Source: Rapana venosa
Taxonomy: Eukaryota; Mollusca; Gastropoda; Neogastropoda; Muricidae
DNA: 64,000 nt
Assembly: GCA_028751875.1 (NCBI GenBank)
Contig: CM054155.1
Location: 45,311,959-45,375,958, forward strand
Direction of reading: 5' to 3'
How positions within the stretch are numbered: position 1 is the stretch's first letter; the number at the start of each line of letters is the position of its first letter. The notes beneath the pieces are model-generated. The model had not been told where the DNA came from and made no database searches. It saw only the letters and a program-made list of their open reading frames with translations. Below, piece by piece: positions 1 through 9,494 of the stretch. The position numbers and the translations under genes are program-made.

Positions 1-208
1 CAAAAACCTCATCATCAACAACATGTAACACAATATATTGTGTCGTATGTGTGTGAGGGAGTCAAAGTCAAACTTTTATTTTCAAATGGTACAATTGCTT
101 TTTATTTATCAAACCATCCATCTAAAGAAAAAAAATACTGTATGCATATATAAAAAAACCTTCACCTAAACAAAATAAGCCATACAAATGAAACAAACAA
201 AAATAAAT

Positions 209-242
<34 letters not shown>

Positions 243-1832
243 TCATTCCTTGCTTCGACATCTTTTAACCATTAGTGCTGGTAGTCAGAGGAAGATTTAT
301 GAACAAAAATGAAGGAGAAAAGCAGATGTGTGAGGTTGATATAATCATATGTAAGTGTGTTTCACTGGAAGCCTCTGTGTGTGTGTGTGTGTTGATTGTT
401 CTGCTGCAATAGAGCCATTTCCATGCCGTCTGTGTGTTTTTGTGTATGCCATCCCACTGTTGTGCATAGATGGTACTTTAGTTACAAGGGCCTAAATTTG
501 CTCTCAAGCATTTTCTATGGGTTTGACATGTTCGACTTCTGCAGCAAAAATGTTTCCATCCACCATGCTGAGTTTTAAAAAATAAAAAAGTAAAAACTTT
601 TTGCCAACATGCAATCTCTTGAAAACATTTCCTTGTAATTGAAAACAAACATTGCAGACTTTCCTCCAAAAGTTGAAGTGATCGGGTTTTTTTGTTTTGT
701 TTTGTTTTGTTTTGTTGTGTGTGTGTGTGTGTGTGAAGGGGGCTAAGGAGAAACAGCTTCAAACTATCTGTACAAAATACAGCTCCCTTCCTTGCCTTGC
801 CCTGCATTTGCAGTGTTTGTGGACTGTGGTAGGGTGTGTGTTTTTTAGTACAACTTTTCTCTGAATTGTCAGGGTTCCAAATGTTGCTAACAGAAGACTG
901 GTGGCTGTCATTGAATGGGATAAAAGTAGTAAAGACTGTTAGTTACCACTGTGAGAATAACAAGTGATTTTCCTCTTTTTTTTGTTATACTCTTGGTGTT
1001 TGTTAAGCTTGCAATGACTGTCTTGATTTATATATTTGGCTCCACTGGCCAAAAGCTTTGTCAGTTATTGGCGTCAGCCAAGTGCCGAGGCCTACGATAA
1101 AGTGTTGTTATGTTGTGAAATAATATGTTGAAATTGTCTTCAATCACGACAAACTCATAGCATAACAAGCTGCGTTTTCCTTTATTAAAGGAGAGAGGAA
1201 AATCCTCTGAAGCCAAAGTATGGCTGCTTGTGTAGCAAGGTACCTGAAAACAGTCACACATGCAAACTTCTCATCCAGTGTGCACTTCACAGTCTCACAG
1301 TGATTCCCAGGAGGGATGAGTGAGGCAGAGTGCATACTCTGGGTGACCCCAGGGTGTTAAACTGAGGCATGCACTACAACAGCTACAGCACCAACAACTG
1401 ATACACATACATACATGTATATATATATTTTCTTTCTTTTCGTCCTTGGCTACAGCTCCGAGGTTCATCAGTGGTGAGAGGTTTGTGAATGCAACCGTTT
1501 TGCCCACCATGAAGGTAGCTGCATTCCGACTTAGGAAATGATGTCTGAACACAACACCAGCACAAACGGCCTACTTTTCTGAAAAGCAGAATGAGTTTTG
1601 TTAAGCTTGCAAGTTTTTCTGCGCGCATTCGCGAACAGGGTCTTGGTTTATAGTCTCATCTGAAGGAAATTTGGGGGAGTAGAGTCAGTACTGATGTAAA
1701 GTCCAGGGAAAAACCCTCTTAAACAGTGGTGGCTGGATCCTGGGTCGTCTGATCATGAATTCTAACCACTAGGCTATACCGCCCCCTGTACTGACTGATG
1801 TTACATGAAGCGATGTGCGGCTTGTGTTCCAG
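1..1832. other. RYK intron (3' part)
   Basis: No coding sequence recognised. It holds a (TG)15 microsatellite at 211-240, short TG tracts near 377 and 716, and a minus-strand SINE-A at about 1445-1785. The short reading frames here have no family resemblance. Confidence 0.7.
1445..1785 (-). mobile_element. SINE-A copy (tRNA-derived)
   Basis: Read on the minus strand it carries the family's tRNA-like head (split-gene-like GGTTAGAA), the GATGAGACTATAAACC core, an AAAGTAGGCC segment and the tail motif with CACCA-TGATGAACCTCGGAG. It is diverged from younger copies in the window. It lies about 45 bp upstream of RYK exon 1833. Confidence 0.7.
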
Positions 1833-1942
1833 ACTCTGAACACCCAGCAGCTGGTGTACATGGCCATACAGATCATCCGCGGCATCCAGTTTCTCCACAG
1901 AAAAAAGATCATCCATAGGGACATCGCCACACGCAACTGTGT
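1833..1942 (+). CDS. RYK: RYK exon: alpha-E helix and catalytic loop
   Basis: The acceptor is TTCCAG before 1833 and the donor is GTAAGT after 1942. The exon begins in phase 0 (ACT CTG AAC) and ends two bases into a valine codon. It encodes LNTQQLVYMAIQII, then FLHRKKIIHRDIATRNC. The catalytic-loop HRD Asp and the downstream Asn are both present, so this part looks kinase-like. Confidence 0.9.
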
Positions 1943-4900
1943 GTAAGTTGGTTTTTTTTTGGTCACCTGGGGATGAGACATTAAAGTAAGCGTCCTCAGC
2001 ACTGCCTGGTGTTAGTGGCGTTAAAGAATGGAATGATTCAGGTATTTTGTCATTTAACAGGTATTTTTTTTGTTTTTCAGATTGTCGGTGTTAGATATTT
2101 GAAGGGATTAGATGTTGATGTTGAACTTGAGGTGAACGTTGTTAGAGTTGAAAATTGATGTGAGGGGACGGCCCTGATTTGGCCTTTGTGGTCAGTGGGA
2201 CTGTAAACAGACTAACAGTATGAAATGAAATGGAAATAGTCTCTTTTGGCCTTAGGGCAAAATTTATGATTTCTATGTGTTGAAGATTTTATCAGCATTA
2301 ATGTTAAATTTCTGCGTCGGTGATAAAGAGTGTACTTCTGAGAAAAATTAAGAAAAAGAGTAATTTAAATATCTGAAAACAATTCTAATTTCTCTCTGTT
2401 GAAGATTTTGTCACAGTTCTAGTTAGACTTCTTTCTCAGTTGTATTAAAAGGTATATATGAGTAGCATCAATAATTTCATGTTTCTGAAAAAAAACCATC
2501 TGATTTTTGTGTGTTGGATGTTTTATCGTTGTTTATGTCTGATAAATTCAAGAAAATCAATATTTCTGGGGAAAAAACCCAACTAATTTTTGTTTCATAA
2601 ATTTCTATGTTTGATTTCTTTGTTAATGATAAGACAATTCTGTGAAAATCAAGAAAATCAGTGAATCATATTTCTGAGGAATCAAGAAAATGAAGGGTTT
2701 TGGGATATGTGATTTAGCATGAATTAATTTTTTAAAAAAAGAATTAACCATTGTTTAATGTAAAATATCTCTGAGCTTTACTTTGACCCTATCAGGATAG
2801 TTTATGCTAAAAGGTCTCTAAAAAAAAAAATTGAGAAATAATTTTAAAACCCCCCAACCCAAACCAGTTTTGATATGTGTGAAGAAACCCCTTTTTTTTT
2901 CTAGTGTAATCATCATGCACATTCACACATGGAATAATAGATACCATATAATTGTGTGTGTGTATGTATGCATGATTCAAGGGTCAGTATATATGATGCT
3001 CTGTGTGTGTGTGTAGGTTTATATGAATACATATATATTTGCATATGTGTTTGTGCACACCTGTATCACACCTTCACACACACACCCCTGTCACGAGCTC
3101 AATGCTCTAACCACTAGGCTATCCTGCTCCTGTCTGTACTTTAACCTCTTGAGAAATATTCTGTATAGTGAAGGAACTTTTCTTCTTTGTCATAGATGTT
3201 CGCACGTGACGTGTGCATGTGTGTGCTTATAGATGCCTTTACCTAGCACGTGATATGCTGAGAGAGAGAGAGTGGGGGGAGGGAGAGAGAGAGAGAGTGA
3301 AATTGATTGTTGATACATGTATCCAAACATGTTGATTTATCATACCTTTCCTGTATTGTAAATGCTCTTTCACTTTTCATGTCCATGATTTGTGCTCTTC
3401 ATTTTGGAGCGAATTTGTGTTGCGAGTCTTTTTCACATGCCCACATCCGCAAGTTGTGGTTTTGTTAAATTTCATGCGGGATAGCTCAGTGGTTGGAGCA
3501 CTCGCTTTCCCCCAGCCAAGTTATGCAGCGTCGAGCGTGGTTACCAGTTGGATGGGTGACCGTTTGCGCACCTTGGCTTCAGTACAGTTCCCCCAGCTGT
3601 AAATGGGTACCTGCCCTCTTTAGGGTCAGGGAAGGTAAAGCAGCGAGGGAGAGGAGACGGGCGCTGCCCTCAATATGCTGGCCCTAGAGAAGTGAGGTCT
3701 CTGACGCCTCGCTCCCCTACGACCTTATAGGTTATGGGACTCCTTTACCTTTACAACCTTGAATCCTGTACACCTGTGCCCTACCTTACCTGCAGGGTGG
3801 ACCAGGGGCTGCAGGTGCAGGTGACGGACAACTCCCTGGCCCGGGACCTGTTCTCTGGGGACTACAACTGTCTGGGGGACAACGAGAATCGGCCGGTCAA
3901 GTGGATGGCCGTGGAGGCCCTGGTCAACAAGTGTTTCTCCCCCGCCAGCGATGTGGTGAGTGCGTCTGCCGGCCTGCACAGCACAGCACAGCACAGCACA
4001 GCACACCACAGCACAGTACAGCCCAGCACAGCACAATACAGCACAGCACAGTACAGCGCAGTACAGCACAGCACAGCACAGCACAATACAGCACAGCACA
4101 GTACAACACAGTACAGTACAGCACAGCACAGCACAGTGTGCATGGTGGGGAGATGGCTACTGCTGATTTCATTTGTATGCCTGCCCAAGAAGGAGGGTGG
4201 CAGGATGGTTAAGACCTTCGCCTGCCATCCAGTAAACCGTGAGGTTCTGGATTCGATTCCCAGCCTCACCCTTTCTTCCCAGTTTGACAAAAAAAAATTG
4301 AACTGAATGTCAAAGTTCTTTGGATGAGACTATAAACTAACTGAACAAAAAACAGTGTGTGTGAAGACATGCAGAACATATTGCGCACACACTTAAAACC
4401 CACTTTTTTTTAAAGAGTAGGCCATTGTGTGCTGGTAGGAACAGGTGACAAAAAACAGAAACAAAGCATCAAAAAATGCATGCACACCACACAGGTGTCG
4501 TGTTTAGACACCATCTCCAAAGTGAGAATGTGGCCATGTAAATGTGGGGAGGAGGAGGGGGGGGGGGTAGGAGAGGTTGCATACACAAAGATCTCACCAT
4601 CGGTGAACCTCAGACCTCATAGTTGGCAGTTGGAATGCGGCTACCTTCATGGTGGGTAAAAAAAAGGTCGCTTATGCAAAATCTTACCATTGGTGAACCT
4701 CACACCTGTAACTGAGGAACAAAAACAAACCAAAAAAGCCGAAAACAGACAATTTGTTGGGCTGTATGAAAATCTTATCAACGTGGTGAAGAGAGGAAAA
4801 GAGAAATGGTATGGGCACATACATCTCACTGATCAAAAAGGCTTGACAGGACAATCCTGCAAGGTACAGTGCAAGGAGGGAGAATGAGAGGAAGAGAGAG

Positions 4901-7723
4901 AAGGAGATGGGAGGAGGAGGAGGAGGACAACATCTCAGACTGGACAGACAGGCCTGAGACTGGGGGAAGCACTCCTGAGAGGCCAAGTCAAGTCAAGTCA
5001 AAAACGGAAAGAAGACAGATGGAGAAAGATGGAGAGGGCTGGTTGTCGGCAAGTCATCCATGGGCCCCTGACGTCAAGGAGATTGTAGGATATGTATAAT
5101 GGGAATGTTTCGTAAAGCTGAAGTCACATGGAAACCTGCAAGAGTTGTTCGATCTGTTTTCTGATTGCCCATGTGGTGTTTGTGTGTGTGGATCTGTGTG
5201 TGTCAGTGGAGTTGTATTGCTGTTTGTGTGTGTGGATCTGTGTGTGTCAGTGACACTGATGTTTGTGTGTGGATCTGTGTGTCAGTGGAGTTGTGTATGT
5301 GGGGAGATGTGTTGTGTGTGGATCTGTGTGTCAGTGGAGTTGTATCGCTAATGTTTGTGTGTGGTCTGTGTGTCAGTGACACTGTTGTTTGTGTGTGATT
5401 GTGTGTCAGTGACTGAGTTGTGTGTGATCTGTGTGTCAGTGATGTGATTGTGTGTGATCTGTGTGTCAGTGACGCTGATGTTTGTGTGTGGATCTGTGTG
5501 TCAGTGATGCTGATGTTTGTGTGTGGATCTGTGTGTCAGTGATGCTGATGTTTGTGTGTGGATCTGTGTGTCAGTGATGCTGATGTTTGTGTGTGGATCT
5601 GTGTGGTCAGTGAGTGACACTAATGTTTGTGTGTGGATCTGTGTGTCCAGTGTCGGTGACACTGTTTGTGTGTGGGTCTGGTGTCAGTGACCTGAAAGTT
5701 TGTGGTGTGGTGTGTGTAGTCACAGTGGTATGTACTAATGTTTGTGTGTGGATCTGTGTGTGTCCAGTGGGCCTTTGGGGTGACCCTGTGGGAGCTGATG
5801 ACCCTTGGTCAGCAGCCCTATGCGGACATTGACCCCTTTGAAATGGCCGCTTACCTGCAGGAGGGCTACAGAATAGCCCAGCCACACAACTGCCCTGATG
5901 AACTGTGAGTGTGCTTTATTTATTTATTTTTTTTAAATGTTATTCTCTTATATCGAGGATAATGGAATAAGCACTTATGTGCTTTATTTTTACATCCAAT
6001 CCCCATATGTATGCGGTTTTGTAAATTCTGTCATCTGTTCCCACCTGCATGTGTGTGTGTGTGTGTATGGTTGTTGTTGTGTGTGTGCGAGGTGGTGATT
6101 GTGTTGAATTTGTGGTAAAGTTGTATGTGTGTGTTTAACCATGTGGAGTTTAGTTGTAGTGTATTGACATCACAAAGTTCTGTTGTATGTCTGGCTGTGG
6201 TAAGTTTCAGATTTGTCTAAAGGAAACTACTCGGCCAGTTAGATCACTTACTTTTTCTTGGCTAGAGTTATTTCCCTTAACTAATTCTGTACTGGTAATT
6301 TTGAGTTGTTATTATCATACAGCTGTTTATGACTGAATTTTCACAAGCAGGATGGGTGCACATAGGAATGTCATTTGCTCCTCCATAAATACTTTCAACA
6401 TCAAAACTGATTCATGAGGCCATGGAGTCTTTTACTGTGTGTGAAATAAAACTGATGAAACATGGATTTTTTTTTTATAGTGCTGAATCTTTTTAAGCAA
6501 ACATATAAAAATGCTTGCATTCAAATCATTCACACTTATGTGACTGTTCACAAATAAGATGTTCAGATTTTAAATCTATGTGCGTGCACACACATACACA
6601 CTGCATGTGCACACGCCTGCACACACACTGCACGTGCACATGCCCACACACACCAAGTATCACACTAAGGCAAGGTGATGGAGATGTAGGAGGCTAACTG
6701 AAAATGGAGAAAGATGTGAAGGGATATGATGGAGGAAGATCCTAGATTAGAAATCAATCTCTTTTTTTCCCCCCCACATTAGCTGATGCATACTTACACC
6801 TTGTCAAGTTAAGCCTCAAATTTTACCATGTTTGCTGAACTTTTTAAACAATGCCCCAAATAGCACATCATGGTATGGCTACAGTGGAAACTGGAGTATG
6901 GCTACAGTGAGTTAAAGTAGCTGTATCATAATGTGTGCCATGATAACAATATGTGTGTGTATGCTCTTGTGTGTGTGTGTGCATTCTTTCGATGTATGTG
7001 TGTTTATGTGTATGTGCATGATGCAAGCATGTACATGCATACTTGTGTATCTATGAGAAGATGTGCGTGCATTAAAACATGTTCACTGTCTGCATGATCT
7101 TCCCCATACAGGGGGATAGGATAACCTAGTGGTTAGAGCATTGCGCTCACGATTTCATGGCCTGGGTTCAAGCCACCTCCGAGACCTCCGTTGAAGGGGA
7201 TTTTCGCCCTGAAGTTAACACAATTACTGTCTGCACTCCCCTAAAAGTCCTTTGGATGAGACTATAAACCGAGGTCCAGTGTGCAAATGTATGTTCTGCC
7301 CTTCAGAAAAGAGGCAGAGCTGGTAAGAATGGATGACAAAAACATATGTAAAAAAACAAAAAAACACATATGTACACTGGTTTCATGTTTAGACATCCTG
7401 GAAGTTGGAATACGACTACCTTAATGGTGGGTAAAAAAAAAAGAAAAGAAAAAAGATTTTAAAAAAGGGTTGTATACACAAGAATCTCACCATTGGTGAA
7501 CCTTAGAACTCTTAACTGATAAAAAAAAAATATATATATATATATATATACATATATATTGACCACCACACTGACTGACTGGCTGACTGTGTAATGTGCG
7601 GGGGTGTGCAGGTTTGCGGTGATGGCCTGCTGTTGGGCCATGTCGCCGGACGAGCGGCCCAAGTTTGCCCAGCTGCTGGTGTGCCTGCAGGACTTCTACA
7701 CCGCCCTGGGTCGCTTCATCTGA
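1833..7723 (+). CDS. RYK: RYK-like receptor pseudokinase, last four coding exons
   Basis: The coding exons are 1833-1942, 3796-3955, 5768-5904 and 7612-7723. Together they encode 172 residues plus TGA, with GT-AG introns and compatible phases. The product is the C-lobe of a RYK/Derailed tyrosine-kinase-like domain. In order one sees the catalytic-loop region (HRDIATRN), TDNS where kinases have DFG, GDNENRPVKWMAVEAL, DVWAFGVTLWELMTLG and ACCWAMSPDERPKFAQLL. RYK is a single-pass Wnt5-class receptor with an extracellular WIF domain and a kinase domain thought to be inactive. The WIF, transmembrane and N-lobe exons lie upstream of the window. It ends in GRFI shortly after the kinase fold, as expected for RYK, so the C-terminus looks complete. 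Family assignment is from remembered RYK sequences and is strong: long stretches differ by only a few residues. Confidence 0.93.
1943..3795. other. RYK intron
   Basis: AT-rich unique-looking sequence to about 2930, then TG/CA tracts. There is a minus-strand tRNA-like head fragment near 3088-3135 (CTCTAACCACTAGGCTATCC), GA-rich sequence at 3260-3300, and a full SINE-C at 3474-3757. No coding exon seen. Confidence 0.6.
3474..3757 (+). mobile_element. SINE-C copy (tRNA head + 5S-like)
   Basis: It begins GATAGCTCAGTGGTTGGAGC, a good tRNA A-box. Next comes a block resembling the 5S rRNA internal control region (AAGTTATGCAGCGTCGAGCG, then TTGGATGGGTGACCG). The body holds CTGTAAATGGGTACCTGCCC and the 3' end is TAGGTTATGGGACTCC plus a repeated CTTTAC tail. 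This is one of the best-preserved copies in the window. It ends about 40 bp before the acceptor of RYK exon 3796. Confidence 0.85.
3796..3955 (+). CDS. RYK: RYK exon: pseudo-DFG, activation segment
   Basis: The acceptor is CCTGCAG and the donor is GTGAGT. The first base completes the valine split from the previous exon, giving NCVVDQGLQVQVTDNS. The DFG triad is replaced by Asp-Asn-Ser. The activation segment has DYNCLGDNENRPVKWMAVEA, typical of RYK, and the exon ends DV just before the conserved W. A pentanucleotide CAGCA array starts about 20 bp after the donor. Confidence 0.93.
3979..4136 (+). repeat. (CAGCA)n pentanucleotide array
   Basis: About 30 units of CAGCA/CAGTA, beginning just after the RYK 3955 donor. 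All frames are open on both strands, which explains the long apparent reading frames here. Confidence 0.95.
4180..4725 (+). mobile_element. SINE-A copy, long form
   Basis: The head is GGTGGCAGGATGGTTAAGAC with a B-box-like GATTCGATTCCC. The core is TTTGGATGAGACTATAAAC, then AGAGTAGGCCATTGTGTGC, then the distal part with GGAATGCGGCTACCTTCATG and CACCGGTGAACCTC-type motifs. It lies in the RYK intron 3956-5767. Confidence 0.75.
5165..5767 (+). repeat. GT-rich minisatellite, about 35-bp unit
   Basis: The unit contains TCAGTGATGCTGATG, TTTGTGTGTGGATCTG and TGTG; exact 35-bp spacing is visible for example at 5467 to 5502. The last unit (GGATCTGTGTGTGTCCAG) supplies the acceptor of RYK exon 5768. 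Confidence 0.9.
5768..5904 (+). CDS. RYK: RYK exon: alpha-F region
   Basis: The acceptor is GTGTGTCCAG and the donor is GTGAGT. The exon encodes WAFGVTLWELMTLGQQPYAD, then IDPFEMAAYLQEGYRIAQPH and NCPDEL, with the last Leu codon split. The acceptor is the last unit of a GT-rich minisatellite that fills the preceding 600 bp. Confidence 0.94.
5905..7611. other. RYK last intron
   Basis: No coding exon seen. It holds scattered TG/CA tracts and a plus-strand SINE-A at about 7107-7515, followed by a short (TA) run at 7529-7558. Confidence 0.65.
7107..7515 (+). mobile_element. SINE-A copy, long form
   Basis: The head is GGATAACCTAGTGGTTAGAG and the B-box-like part is GGGTTCAAGCC. The core is TTTGGATGAGACTATAAACC and the distal part is CTACCTTAATGGTGGG followed by CACCATTGGTGAACCTTAG. 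It is essentially full length. Confidence 0.85.
7612..7723 (+). CDS. RYK: RYK terminal coding exon with stop
   Basis: The acceptor is GTGTGCAG. The first base completes the split Leu codon, followed by FAVMACCWAMSPDERPKFAQ, LLVCLQDFYTALGRFI and TGA at 7721-7723. The invariant Arg of kinase subdomain XI is present (DERP). Confidence 0.94.
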
Positions 7724-9330
7724 ACCTGCTGTGCCACCACGCAGAACTCACTGTCTTCTGATGCCTGTGAAAGCCATTTTCTACCTGTCACGTGGCTGTG
7801 TCAGTCCTGTGTCCTGCAGGGTAGTGGTGCAGGCTGTGTGACAGACGGCAGTCACACCACGGAGCATGTGTCACACAAAGTAGGAGAAAGAGCCTGGCCC
7901 GTTCTGGCTTGGTTTGGCTAGCAGTGGTTTGGTTGTTGTCGTCGCCACTCAATGACAGCCCTGTATGTTCAGACAACGTCCGCTCTGCATGTTCATGGAC
8001 TTCATTATCGGCTGTGTGCATATATATGCAATTGCTGTGTCAGCCTCCTACGACTGAAACAACAACAAGACTGCTGCTGTGTCTATAAGCTGACAGGAGG
8101 CTTCATCGTTGTGTGTGTGTGAGTTGCATGTTCTTGGTGCTGGATGGGTGACAAAACTTGATTGTAGGTAAAGGGTGGGGGATAGTCATTGGTAGGGTAG
8201 GGAAATGGCAAGTTGGACACTGCCAACTCTGTGTGTGGTGGGGGGGGGGGGGGGGGGAGGCAGAGAAAGAGCACATGCAAGGGCTCAAACAACCACAAAG
8301 GAGGGAGGGAGGGAGCTCAAGCTCATTGAATCCTCCTGATGCAGTTCTGAGGACAGACCACAAGGAGACAGGGTCAGCAGATAGCAGCAGCAGCAGCAGA
8401 CAGCAACAGCTGCAGTGGACAGTGAGGCAGACACAGGCTGAGTGTTGGCACCCCTCCACACACACACACACCTAGAACAGGGTCCAAACAGAGCAAGTCA
8501 GGGCCAAGTGTTTGCACAGGGAACGGACCATGGACGAGTGCCGCTGCCAACAAGGTCTGTCAGGGATGAGACTTTAGTGAAAACAGCAAGGAGAGAGAGA
8601 GAGAGACGTTCCTTCACAGATGACAGTGTGCACACTGGTGACCGATCCATTTTTCAGACTGTGTCACCCCCAGAACCTCTTCTGCACATCATCCTGATCA
8701 CCTCAGTGAACTATTTATAAATGCCGTAGTGTCGTCCCCAGTTACTTTAGCCAAATAACCGGATCTTCTCTGTCAAAATAGCACCGTGTAGATAAGTCAT
8801 AGTCGTCAGCAAATCACGTCGGCCAAAATGAATCACCTGACTGCTGTGGAAAAGTGTGAGAGGAAAGGGGGCCTGTGCTCACCTGCCTGCTGTAGGGAGA
8901 AACTGTCGCGTAGACCCGTGTCAGCACTGGCAAGACGGAACAAGAAAACGAGAAGAGCACAAAAGTGCAACATTGAGATAAACCAAAAAAAGAACCCCAT
9001 TGATATTGCTTTTGATTAGCGTCAGAATGTAAAATGACGCTGACTTGGTATGAGTATATAGTAGTCATGTAAATGTGTGTGTAGAAAAAGAGTCTGAAAC
9101 AATAATACTGGTAAAAAGTAACGAGAAACATGTGCTTCAATGAGCAGTGCGCAGGCACCTCAGAAAAAGTGACAATGAATAGTGACAGTGACAATCAGTA
9201 AGCAGGAACTCACTGGGCTAGGAAACAGGTTGCTTTAAAAATCAATATATATACCGTCTCTTTTGTTTGTTTGTTTTTTCAGTCATGTCCTGCAGGTTTT
9301 ATTTTGTGTCCCATTACTCACAGCAGATAG
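7724..9330 (+). other. Probable RYK 3' UTR, proximal part
   Basis: Non-coding sequence follows the RYK stop. It includes a G-run at 8230-8257 and a CAG-rich patch near 8383-8410. No AATAAA is evident in the first kilobase, so the transcript probably extends further. Extent is inferred only. Confidence 0.45.
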
Positions 9331-9336
9331 AGGCAG

Positions 9337-9494
9337 GGTTGAAAGCAATGTTCACTGATCTCATGAACATGAGGCAAAGAAACTGAAAGTGAAAAGTAGT
9401 ACCGTCATGTTGCATGGTTGAAAGCAATGTTCACTGATCTCATGAACATGAGGCAAAGAAACTGAAAGTGAAAAGTAGTACCGTCATGTTGCAG
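9337..9494 (+). repeat. 79-bp perfect-looking tandem duplication
   Basis: Two copies beginning GGTTGAAAGCAATG start at 9337 and 9416 and run through CATGTTGCA. Apart from about one base at the junction they appear identical, so the duplication is recent. Confidence 0.95.

Noticed and set aside
3474..3600. A genuine 5S rRNA gene
   Set aside because: Only the internal-control-like part resembles 5S; the 5' third is tRNA-like and the 3' part is SINE body, repeated at eight loci.
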